DNA of 22,319 nt from NCBI GenBank assembly GCA_964587125.1, contig CAZPKC010000024.1, positions 1 through 22,319 of the forward strand. The letters run 5' to 3'. Under the pieces are notes generated by a model that had not been told where the DNA came from, did no database searches, and worked only from the letters and a program-made list of their open reading frames with translations. Both the position numbers and the translations under genes were made by a program. The DNA is from CAIXLI01 sp964587125 (GTDB lineage: Bacteria > Pseudomonadota > Alphaproteobacteria > UBA9219). This document shows positions 7,744 through 12,488 of this stretch, in pieces (the first letter of the stretch is position 1; every line of letters starts with the position of its first letter).

Positions 7744-8124
7744 ATGAACTATTCCGTTGGAAATTCCGTCGATGAAGCCGAATATGAGCGCGTCTTTGAG
7801 CGTTATCTCGACATATGCAATCAGGCGATAGAAAAGAATAAGGATAAATTCCCTTATAATGAAATCTGGAAAGCGCGCTGGAAGAATTTGGGGGAGAACA
7901 ATATTCTCCAGTGCGCCGTGTATGATGACAGGCCAAAGGTTATTTATAGCCTACAGCTTACCGAAGACATGAAAATCAAAATCTTGAAGAAAACCGATGT
8001 TCCGCCGGAAGACATCTGGCCATTCAAATTCAGCTACCTGAAGCATGTCGTCGCAAATCCGGATGATTATATTCAACATCCCGCCAATCTGGACTGGGGC
8101 TGGCTGACTGGCGTGTTTGGCTAA
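7744..8124 (+). CDS. hypothetical protein (126 aa)
   Basis: The start is ATG 7744 (MNYSVGNSVDEAEYERVFER) with GAGG at 7731-7734. An in-frame ATG at 7651 gives a longer but odd N-terminus without a ribosome site. The protein is soluble and acidic at its N-terminus, with an amphipathic helix (VFERYLDICNQAIEKNKDKF), a Trp/Lys-rich stretch (NEIWKARWKNLGEN), a probable beta segment (LQCAVYDDRPKVIYSLQLTE), and an aromatic tail (NLDWGWLTGVFG). No signal peptide or membrane helix is seen and I do not recognise a family. Its stop is 1 base from the stop of the regulator tail left on the opposite strand, so before the inversion the two genes were convergent and nearly touching. Confidence 0.6.
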   Translation: MNYSVGNSVDEAEYERVFERYLDICNQAIEKNKDKFPYNEIWKARWKNLGENNILQCAVYDDRPKVIYSLQLTEDMKIKILKKTDVPPEDIWPFKFSYLKHVVANPDDYIQHPANLDWGWLTGVFG

Positions 8125-8125
8125 A

Positions 8126-8191
8126 TCAAACATTCTTGCTAGAATACACGCCTGAGTCAGGGCCATATACATATTCAGCCAGCTTCTGCAC
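8126..8191 (-). pseudogene. displaced C-terminal coding end of the CRP/FNR regulator
   Basis: On the minus strand 8191-8126 reads VQKLAEYVYG then PDSGVYSSKNV and a TGA. It has no start of its own. It joins in frame to the regulator's ...GTRVEI (codon ending 10854) if the segment 8192-10854 is flipped, and it has the look of a normal CRP/FNR C-terminal helix after the winged helix. It is therefore interpreted as the regulator's original end, stranded outside the inverted segment. Confidence 0.75.
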
Positions 8192-8406
8192 GGAAACCAA
8201 TGATCGTTGCGCCTAGCACCGATCCCGACGGACTGTTTTACGCCGCGCAAAGCGAATATAATTTATTCCATACCTGCAACGCATGGACAGCCGATGCGCT
8301 ACACGAAGCCGGGTTGCCGATATCTGGCGACAATGTAATTTTTTCCGGACAAGTGATGTCCCGCGTTGACGAAGCCGCCGAAAGCCAATGTCAGTCAGTA
8401 TGGTGA
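8191..8406 (+). pseudogene. DUF2459 lipoprotein, displaced C-terminal part
   Basis: The frame RKPMIVAPSTDPDGLFYAAQ is followed by SEYNLFHTCNAWTADALHEAG, the recognisable C-terminal HTCN-W-T motif region of DUF2459 proteins, then GLPISGDNVIFSGQV and a stop at 8404-8406. No ribosome site or N-terminal domain is present. The missing N-terminal 146 residues are on the opposite strand at 10856-11293. Joined at the CG dinucleotide shared by both breakpoints they give a continuous 217-residue protein. The 3' end overlaps the convergent lipoprotein gene by 12 bases. Confidence 0.8.
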
Positions 8407-8601
8407 GGTTGTCGTCGTGTGCGTTGTCGTACTACTGCTGCCATAAGGCGTAGTTGTCGTCGTTGTATTCGAGGAATTTGGCGGCACGATCACGTTAACG
8501 TCGCGCGGCGGAGGCGATCCTTCGCCGCTGCTGGAACTACAGGCCGCCAGCGCGAGCATGGCAAGGACAAGAACTGCCGGAGCGAATGTTTTATTTGTCA
8601 T
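8395..8601 (-). CDS. small Thr/Ser-rich lipoprotein (68 aa)
   Basis: The protein starts MTNKTFAPAVLVLAMLALAAC, a classical lipoprotein signal with lipobox LAAC (Cys21). The mature part is short, with a Ser/Gly/Pro linker, VNVIVPP, and a Thr/Ser-rich low-complexity tail (SSNTTTTTTPYG...TTTSPY). AAGGGAA lies about 8 bases before the ATG at 8601; the in-frame upstream Mets have no support. Likely an outer- or inner-membrane-anchored periplasmic peptide of unknown role. It is the last gene of a co-oriented run of six tiny stress-type genes. Confidence 0.65.
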   Translation of the reverse strand: MTNKTFAPAVLVLAMLALAACSSSSGEGSPPPRDVNVIVPPNSSNTTTTTTPYGSSSTTTHTTTTSPY

Positions 8602-8665
8602 TGGTGGTTCCCTTTTGATGCTGATTGTCGAGTAGTCCATAATTGGCTGCATATGCTCACCATCG

Positions 8666-8851
8666 TTAGATGGTTGGCGCATTTCCTCTGCGCCCTGTCA
8701 TAAGGTGATAAATCAGGCTGGCGACAAAAAGCACGACGAACAGAACCGCCAGAAACTGGGCGATACTGGCGAAACTTGTGGCCAAGCCTCCAAAGCCCAA
8801 GACAGCGGCAATAACTGCAAGGACAAAAAACAGGATCACATAGCCTAACAT
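8666..8851 (-). CDS. DUF1328 (YtjA-like) small membrane protein
   Basis: The 61-residue protein begins MLGYVILFFVLAVIAAVLGFGG and continues with FASIAQFLAVLFVVLFVASLIYH, two transmembrane helices joined by a Gly-rich turn. This is the standard DUF1328 pattern and length. ATG 8851 has GGAG with 6-base spacing; the longer open frame to 9004 is upstream noise. DUF1328 proteins are often near CsbD and BON genes and are regarded as stress-associated, but the molecular role is unknown. Confidence 0.85.
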   Translation of the reverse strand: MLGYVILFFVLAVIAAVLGFGGLATSFASIAQFLAVLFVVLFVASLIYHLMTGRRGNAPTI

Positions 8852-8927
8852 GGGCGGCTCCATCGGGTGGAAGTTCAGAGACTGGCCAACGATGCCCGAC
8901 GAGCAGAGTACCCGCCGGGTCTTTATC

Positions 8928-9113
8928 TTATTTCCTGACTGCCTGACGAATGGCGTCTTTAGCGCCGCCGACTGCATTCTGGATCTTTCCGACATTCTTT
9001 TCATTCGAACCTTCGGCTTCCGTCTTCTTGTCGCCGACCACTTTACCGATGGCTTCTTTGACGGAGCCGGCAGCCTGTTTGCCCATTCCTTTAAGACGAT
9101 CTGTATCCACCAT
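8928..9113 (-). CDS. CsbD-family stress protein
   Basis: The 61-residue soluble protein MVDTDRLKGMGKQAAGSVKE...IGKVVGDKKTEAEGS matches the CsbD-like family (D-x-LKG-x-GKxx-G-x-x-KE, IGKVVGDKKTEAEG). It is hydrophilic, with repeated Gly/Lys/Ala helices. ATG 9113 follows AAAGGA with 7-base spacing; an upstream in-frame ATG at 9131 adds 6 codons but lacks spacing support. CsbD proteins accumulate under general stress in many bacteria, with unknown mechanism. Confidence 0.88.
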   Translation of the reverse strand: MVDTDRLKGMGKQAAGSVKEAIGKVVGDKKTEAEGSNEKNVGKIQNAVGGAKDAIRQAVRK

Positions 9114-9182
9114 GATGTTATCCTTTCTCAACTTGTTGCGCTAATATTTGTCCCGGTTCGCGCAAGCCGACACCTTAAGCCG

Positions 9183-9341
9183 CTAAATGCGTCCCAGCAG
9201 CACAAGAATGAGCACGATCACAAGTACCGTTCCCAAGCCAAACGAAGGGTAATATCCCCAATTCCGGCTATGCGGCCAAGTCGGCAAGCCGCCGATAAGC
9301 AGCAAAAATAGAACAATAAGGAGGACAACGCCGAGAGTCAT
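9183..9341 (-). CDS. DUF3309-family membrane peptide (52 aa)
   Basis: The frame reads MTLGVVLLIVLFLLLIGGLP then TWPHSRNWGYYPSFGLGTVL and ends ILVLLGRI. Two transmembrane helices flank the conserved P-TWPHSR-WGY segment that defines DUF3309. The length is typical. AAAGGAA lies 8 bases before the ATG. Short and easily missed, it fits the surrounding set of small envelope/stress proteins common in Alphaproteobacteria. Function unknown. Confidence 0.85.
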   Translation of the reverse strand: MTLGVVLLIVLFLLLIGGLPTWPHSRNWGYYPSFGLGTVLVIVLILVLLGRI

Positions 9342-9354
9342 AAAACGTTTCCTT

Positions 9355-9675
9355 TCACTGATTGTTTTTTAGGGACATGTTATCGGTGACCGATACCACG
9401 CCGTTGATCTTCCCCGCGACCTTTATGGCTTCGGCTTCTTGGGTCTTGTTGTCCACGGCTCCGCTCAAAAGCACGACCCCATGAGTGGTATCAACCTTCA
9501 CTTCCAAAACCTTCAATAGAGAGTCAGCGAGAATTGCTTCTTTGACTTTGGCTGTGATGGTTGCGTCGTCAATATAATGCTCGGTTGATTCAGCAAACGC
9601 AGGCAATGCCATTCCTATCGAAAGGATAACGGCAGCTAGCGCAAGGAATCTGAAGGTTTGATGGTTCTTGGTCAT
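9355..9675 (-). CDS. periplasmic BON-domain protein (OsmY-like)
   Basis: The 106-residue protein has a Sec signal peptide with cleavage after AFA (about residue 28), followed by one BON domain (about 34-102): DDATITAKVKEAILADSLL, the beta-strand VLEVKVDTTHGVVLLSG, then AIKVAGKINGVVSVTDNM. BON domains bind phospholipid or support envelope integrity, and single- or double-BON proteins such as OsmY are induced by osmotic stress. The start at 9675 has AAGGAA about 7 bases upstream. It follows the His/Ala-rich gene in the same direction. Confidence 0.88.
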   Translation of the reverse strand: MTKNHQTFRFLALAAVILSIGMALPAFAESTEHYIDDATITAKVKEAILADSLLKVLEVKVDTTHGVVLLSGAVDNKTQEAEAIKVAGKINGVVSVTDNMSLKNNQ

Positions 9676-9735
9676 AGGAGATTTCCTTATTCATGAGAGA
9701 GGGGAAGTCGATAACGTCGATAGTTCAAAACTTGC

Positions 9736-9948
9736 TTAGGCTTTCATAGCCCGCTTGCCGTGATCCTGTGCTTTCGCGCAATGATCCTCGGCATTTTTTG
9801 CATGCTTTTCAGCCTTGTCGTGATCGCCGGTCGCGGAGCACTTAGCGGCATAGGTATGTTGCGTTGCCGCTTTATTGTGGCACTCGGCTGCTTGCGCGTG
9901 ATGTCCTGCGCTTACTTTATCCGTGGATTTTGTTTGAGGTTTTGCCAT
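9736..9948 (-). CDS. small Ala/His/Lys-rich helical protein (70 aa)
   Basis: No known family is recognised. The protein is soluble and predicted fully helical, rich in Ala, His, Lys and Cys (Cys23, 37, 57), with the core HAQAAECHNKAATQHTYAAK and HAKNAEDHCAKA (residues 49-60). The same 12-mer occurs in the protein at 11829-12116, so the two are paralogues. AGGAAG lies about 6 bases before the ATG at 9948. It is the first gene of the six-gene small-protein run and is divergent from the CRP/FNR regulator, sharing the intergenic region with FNR box D. The regular His/Cys spacing hints at metal or heme contact, but that is only inference. Confidence 0.7.
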   Translation of the reverse strand: MAKPQTKSTDKVSAGHHAQAAECHNKAATQHTYAAKCSATGDHDKAEKHAKNAEDHCAKAQDHGKRAMKA

Positions 9949-10064
9949 AGCGTTCTTCCTGTGTTTCGGGTTTCACCGTCAGATAGAAGGGCAAACCTAC
10001 ATTTGAATTTTTAGGTCTTCCCGCCGATGTCAAATTCAGGATGCGCCAATCTCGAAGCGCCAAT

Positions 10065-10078
10065 TTGACATTTATCAA
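10065..10078. promoter_or_regulatory. FNR/FixK/DNR-type box D, regulator promoter
   Basis: TTGACATTTATCAA, extended palindrome ATTTGACATTTATCAAAT (10063-10080). The plus-strand start expected from its centre (about 10113) lies downstream of the first ATG of the regulator frame (10105), which favours the later ATG at 10171. A further half-site (TTTGACAT on the minus strand, about 10028-10035) lies towards the divergent His/Ala-rich gene. Autoregulation and divergent control are likely. Confidence 0.75.
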
Positions 10079-10170
10079 ATCGCTTTGTTTTTCATGGCCT
10101 TGTCATGGCTATCTTGGACTTAATATCTGCCGTCCAAGACTCTGAGCCTTTATTCGTATATGGTAAGCTC

Positions 10171-10929
10171 ATGAGTTCACAAATGAAGATCGTCTCAAAC
10201 ACACCGCTCGATCCTCCGAGTTCACCACTTCATTGTCTGAAAAAAATTGAAATCTTTTCCAATCTTGCAGACGAAGAAGTTGCCCCCTTTCAAAATGCGG
10301 CTCAAATCCGTTCCTACAAAAAAGGTAGATTTATTTATCTTCAGGGAGACCCTGCCACATTCTTCTATGTCGTTGGTGGCGGCTGGATAAAATTATTCCG
10401 CACCATGCCGGAAGGACAGGAAGTGATCATCGATATGCTCACGACAGGGCACACTTTCGGCGAAGATGCTATCTTTGAACAAGGGCGTCATGCCTGCAGC
10501 GCCCAGGTCGTCGAAGATGTTAAGTTGCTGAGCATTCCAGCAAATTTATTAAAAGAGCAGACACGCCGAAACCCATCTCTGGCAATCAATATGTTGGCTA
10601 CAATTTCCAAGCAACACCGACACCATTCTGGCGCCTTGGCGTTTAATGCCATGTTGAGCGCGCCCCAACGTATCGGATGCTTTCTCTTAAGGTTATGCCT
10701 CGGTGATACCCCAAAGGGGGCTGTCTTTAATCTGCCTTATGACAAGTCGCTTATTGCCGACACACTCGGCATGAAGGGGGCAACTTTCTCACGTGCGCTC
10801 GCAATCTTGAAGCAAAAGACGGACGTTCGCGTGAAGGGCACGCGTGTCGAAATCGATTGCCAGCCGCGTCTTTGGCTAGATCATTCCAGATATACGCCGA
10901 CAGTGCGTGAGCGCCGCCTAGCGGCATAA
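10171..10929 (+). CDS. CRP/FNR-family transcriptional regulator (C-terminus altered)
   Basis: Cyclic-nucleotide-binding-like sensor domain (about 20-130, with GRFIYLQGDPATFFYVVGGG and GHTFGEDAIF), a dimer helix, and a winged helix-turn-helix (DKSLIADTLGMKGATFSRAL). Numbering is from ATG 10171, chosen because box D would start the transcript after the upstream ATG 10105; GGTAAG is a weak ribosome site. The N-terminus lacks the FNR Cys cluster, so it is not an Fe-S oxygen sensor of the FNR type; DNR/NNR-like or other sensing is possible. The recognition helix has Ala where FNR has the base-contacting Glu (GATFSR versus VETISR). From about codon 229 on, the sequence is foreign: the inversion joint replaces the normal end with antisense of DUF2459 (CQPRLWLDHS...RRLAA). 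Confidence 0.85.
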   Translation: MSSQMKIVSNTPLDPPSSPLHCLKKIEIFSNLADEEVAPFQNAAQIRSYKKGRFIYLQGDPATFFYVVGGGWIKLFRTMPEGQEVIIDMLTTGHTFGEDAIFEQGRHACSAQVVEDVKLLSIPANLLKEQTRRNPSLAINMLATISKQHRHHSGALAFNAMLSAPQRIGCFLLRLCLGDTPKGAVFNLPYDKSLIADTLGMKGATFSRALAILKQKTDVRVKGTRVEIDCQPRLWLDHSRYTPTVRERRLAA

Positions 10930-11293
10930 CAAGCGTGACCGTGTCTTCTGGAGGATAAGCCACCATCGGTGTGACACGAAGCCCCACCACATGAATTACC
11001 GCCGGGCCGGGAATAGGGCCAACGAAATATTCGCTGATCGTATCGGGCGGCGCAGTGAAGAAAGTCTTTTTGCCATAACCGAACATGATCACACGGGCGC
11101 CGGAAAAGACTTTACGGTAAAAGGACAAATCTTCATTCAGCTCCTCAACCGGAATGCCAATCTCGGCATGCCATCCTTGTCCAACGACATACACGACATC
11201 ACCTACAGCAGGCGTTAGGCAAGGCGGTGCAGCCGAAGTACATGCCGAAACTGCGAGTACGAAGAAAAGAAGGCATGTGTATCTCACCATCAC
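10751..11293 (-). pseudogene. DUF2459 lipoprotein, N-terminal part (disrupted)
   Basis: Residues 1-146 (11293-10856) are genuine: a lipoprotein-like signal with lipobox VSAC (Cys18), YVVGQGWHAEIGIPVEEL, FGYGKKTFFTAPP (the conserved GWG/FGYG-type segment), and MPLGGAHALSAYIWNDL. After Asn146 the frame runs into antisense of the regulator gene (RFRHACPSRE...), so the HTCN-type C-terminal domain is lost; it is found at 8191-8406. The start at 11293 has no strong ribosome site. DUF2459 proteins are periplasmic or outer-membrane proteins of unknown function. The shortened product is probably nonfunctional. Confidence 0.8.
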
Positions 11294-11356
11294 ATCACAC
11301 TATATTGAAAAAGATTTTAGAGATAGCGGAACATTGGCCACGAAAGCGCAAATCAT

Positions 11357-11370
11357 TTGATGGATATCAA
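11357..11370. promoter_or_regulatory. FNR/FixK/DNR-type box E
   Basis: TTGATGGATATCAA is a perfect TTGAT-N4-ATCAA match. TATAAA (11396-11401) lies within about 3 bases of the expected -10 position, putting the transcript start near 11405-11408, just before the ribosome site of the gene at 11431. Confidence 0.8.
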
Positions 11371-11430
11371 TTCATGGATTGCAATCGGGAGTACGTATAA
11401 ACAGCATCGATAAACTGATAAGAGGTTAGA

Positions 11431-11607
11431 ATGTCATCTTGTTCCCCAACAACCCGGCTTATGTTCAGCTCCAAAAAACAGCACATGAAAATTGAAGACA
11501 CGCCTGTTGTGGAAAGATCAACCGCTAAAGATGCCAAGCGCGCTAAAGGTCACAGCCAGGATGCGGATCGGCACGCGAAAGTTTCCCATCAGAAATCAGA
11601 CAAATAA
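11431..11607 (+). CDS. small hydrophilic protein (58 aa)
   Basis: The frame MSSCSPTTRLMFSSKKQHMK ends ...HAKVSHQKSDK and a TAA. AAGAGG (11420-11425) gives ideal ribosome-site spacing. The C-terminal half (STAKDAKRAKGHSQDADRHA) is a charged Ala/Lys/His helix in the style of the neighbouring His/Ala-rich proteins, but without clear homology. It sits directly under FNR box E. Too short for most gene finders but well supported by promoter and ribosome site. Function unknown. Confidence 0.6.
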   Translation: MSSCSPTTRLMFSSKKQHMKIEDTPVVERSTAKDAKRAKGHSQDADRHAKVSHQKSDK

Positions 11608-11653
11608 TTCTTCACCTTAGATTCATAAGAACAGTAAACCTCAGCCGCAACAT

Positions 11654-11667
11654 TTGATGGATGTCAA
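11654..11667. promoter_or_regulatory. FNR/FixK/DNR-type box F
   Basis: TTGATGGATGTCAA, in the island consensus. Predicted plus-strand start is near 11702, with TATTTG (11689-11694) as a mediocre -10, leaving a leader of about 125 bases before the gene at 11829. The 11608-11828 interval otherwise holds nothing recognisable. Confidence 0.7.
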
Positions 11668-11828
11668 AACGACAACGCGGAACTGTCGTATTTGGTTTGA
11701 GCTAGATGGAACTCACAAGCTCTAAGCTTGGTGATTCAGGAAAGCGATAGCCGGAAAACTCGGCAAGGAAAGTCCATAAGGATTTTTATTTCGCCGGGTA
11801 ATAAACCCCAAAACTCAGGAGATACGCC

Positions 11829-12116
11829 ATGCAGCCACAATCAACACAACAACAGTCAAAGCAAACCAACCAGTCTGGTTCCATGCCTCAAGATAAGGCA
11901 GGACTCCACGCCAAGGCAGCCGAGTATTGCAACAAGGCAGCGAGCGCTCATACGAACGCTGCGGTTGCTCATGCCAGTGGCGACCCGGACAAGGCTCAAG
12001 AGCATGCGAAGAATGCAGAAGATCATTGCGCGAAAGCCTGCGATCATGCGGAACAAGCAACAGGACAAGGCGCGCCAGCGTCAGGTTCTGGAACTTCCGG
12101 CTTCAAAAGAGCTTAA
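11829..12116 (+). CDS. small Ala/His-rich helical protein (95 aa), paralogue of the 9736-9948 product
   Basis: Residues about 24-78 align with the 70-residue protein encoded at 9948-9736: AGLHAKAAEYCNKAASAHTN, then GDPDKAQEHAKNAEDHCAKA with the identical 12-mer HAKNAEDHCAKA (59-70). A Gln/Ser/Thr-rich N-terminal extension (1-23) and a Gly/Ser/Ala tail (79-95) are added. Cys34, 67 and 71 are spread along a helical Ala/His scaffold. AGGAG (11817-11821) has 7-base spacing to the ATG. It is transcribed from the region of FNR box F. No named family is recognised. A longer out-of-frame open stretch at 11728-12132 is a shadow. Confidence 0.7.
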   Translation: MQPQSTQQQSKQTNQSGSMPQDKAGLHAKAAEYCNKAASAHTNAAVAHASGDPDKAQEHAKNAEDHCAKACDHAEQATGQGAPASGSGTSGFKRA

Positions 12117-12133
12117 AAGTATTGTGACATGAC

Positions 12134-12151
12134 ATCGTGATACTTCACGAT
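12134..12151 (+). terminator. weak hairpin after the His/Ala-rich gene
   Basis: ATCGTGA (12134-12140) pairs with TCACGAT (12145-12151) across TACT, followed by TT then CATCAAG. It is 17 bases after the gene's stop, but the T-tract is poor, so it may be an inefficient terminator. Confidence 0.4.
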
Positions 12152-12187
12152 TTCATCAAGTAGATTTTTCCGATCTGCCGCCTTGTT

Positions 12188-12217
12188 CACGACCTTGGCT
12201 AATCAGCCAAGGTCGTG
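12188..12217. repeat. perfect 13-bp inverted repeat
   Basis: CACGACCTTGGCT (12188-12200) and AGCCAAGGTCGTG (12205-12217) form a perfect stem with a 4-base AATC loop. No T-run follows on either strand, so it is not a standard terminator. It lies just upstream of the truncated gene at 12251 and near the island boundary. It could be a Rho-assisted terminator or a protein site. Confidence 0.6.
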
Positions 12218-12250
12218 GTGCAATGCGTGTTTGCCAAGGAGTGTATTGAG

Positions 12251-12322
12251 ATGTCAAAGCTGACAGCTGACAGCCGTAAAAAGCTACCAGACAGTGCTTT
12301 CGCTGGTCCCAATCGTAGCTAA
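12251..12322 (+). pseudogene. truncated small plasmid/phage-type protein (N-terminal 23 aa)
   Basis: AAGGAG (12236-12241) precedes MSKLTADSRKKLPDSAFAGP then NRS and a stop. This resembles the N-terminus of a small protein common on phages and plasmids (KLT-x-x-R-x-x-LP-x-x-x-FA-x-P-x-R-x-YPI...), which normally continues with YPIED- or YPIPD-like sequence for several tens of residues. Here the frame stops exactly where the sequence switches to the end of a minus-strand gene fragment. I read it as a 3'-truncated remnant. The family is recalled by motif, not by a search. Confidence 0.5.
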
Positions 12323-12394
12323 ATTCAGACGGACTTCTTTCACGTCGTCGATGTGCCATGTGATGGCGATTTCATTTTCGGTAAGTGACTGCAT
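12284..12394 (-). pseudogene. small plasmid-type protein, 3'-truncated (36 aa)
   Basis: AAGGAG sits 6-7 bases before MQSLTENEIAITWHIDDVKE, followed by VRLNL and then an unrelated tail (ATIGTSESTVW) that is antisense to the truncated gene at 12251. The TWHIDDV motif occurs in small plasmid proteins that usually go on for another 40 or so residues. The break around 12320 is shared with the opposite-strand remnant. It follows the DUF2493 gene and a strong hairpin terminator. Function unknown; probably inactive. Confidence 0.5.
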
Positions 12395-12412
12395 GGTATT
12401 CTCCTTGCGTTG

Positions 12413-12438
12413 AAAAGGCCGCAGGATTGCGGCCTTTT
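12413..12438. terminator. strong bidirectional hairpin terminator
   Basis: AAAAGGCCGC (12413-12422) and GCGGCCTTTT (12429-12438) form a perfect 10-bp stem with a 6-base loop, with A's and T's on the outside so it works on both strands. It lies between the DUF2493 gene and the small gene at 12394, directly before that gene's ribosome site. Confidence 0.75.
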
Positions 12439-12462
12439 GATGCGGTTTTGAAAACCGCGATG

Positions 12463-12488
12463 TTCGACGGCGCTCATGCGCCGTCGAA
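12463..12488 (-). repeat. 10-bp inverted repeat over the DUF2493 stop codon
   Basis: TTCGACGGCG (12463-12472) pairs with CGCCGTCGAA (12479-12488), with the stop codon (12476-12474) in the loop. With GCGGTTTT/AAAACCGC at 12442-12458 and the terminator at 12413-12438 it makes three stacked hairpins in 76 bases. Confidence 0.6.

Larger units (their letters stand above)
8192..10855. other. inverted 2.66-kb segment
   Basis: This segment carries six small genes and most of the CRP/FNR gene. Both ends interrupt coding sequence: the left end splits DUF2459 and the regulator tail, and the right end splits the regulator body and DUF2459. Flipping it restores both proteins in frame, with a CG at 8191-8192 and 10854-10855 shared at the junctions. 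I see no inverted repeat longer than this flanking it, so it looks like illegitimate inversion rather than a recombinase-driven switch. An assembly error is the main alternative. Confidence 0.75.

Noticed and set aside
10105..10170. N-terminal extension of the CRP/FNR gene from ATG 10105
   Set aside because: No ribosome site, and the expected transcript start from box D falls after this ATG. The conserved sensor domain begins well after 10171. A different promoter could rescue it.
8192..10855. Phase-variable invertible switch
   Set aside because: Recombinase-driven switches need inverted repeats at both ends. Comparing the flanks shows only a CG in common, and no recombinase gene is nearby, so a one-off inversion fits better.
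11728..12132. 134-residue plus-strand frame
   Set aside because: It is a frame shadow of the His/Ala-rich gene at 11829-12116, which has the ribosome site and a paralogue.
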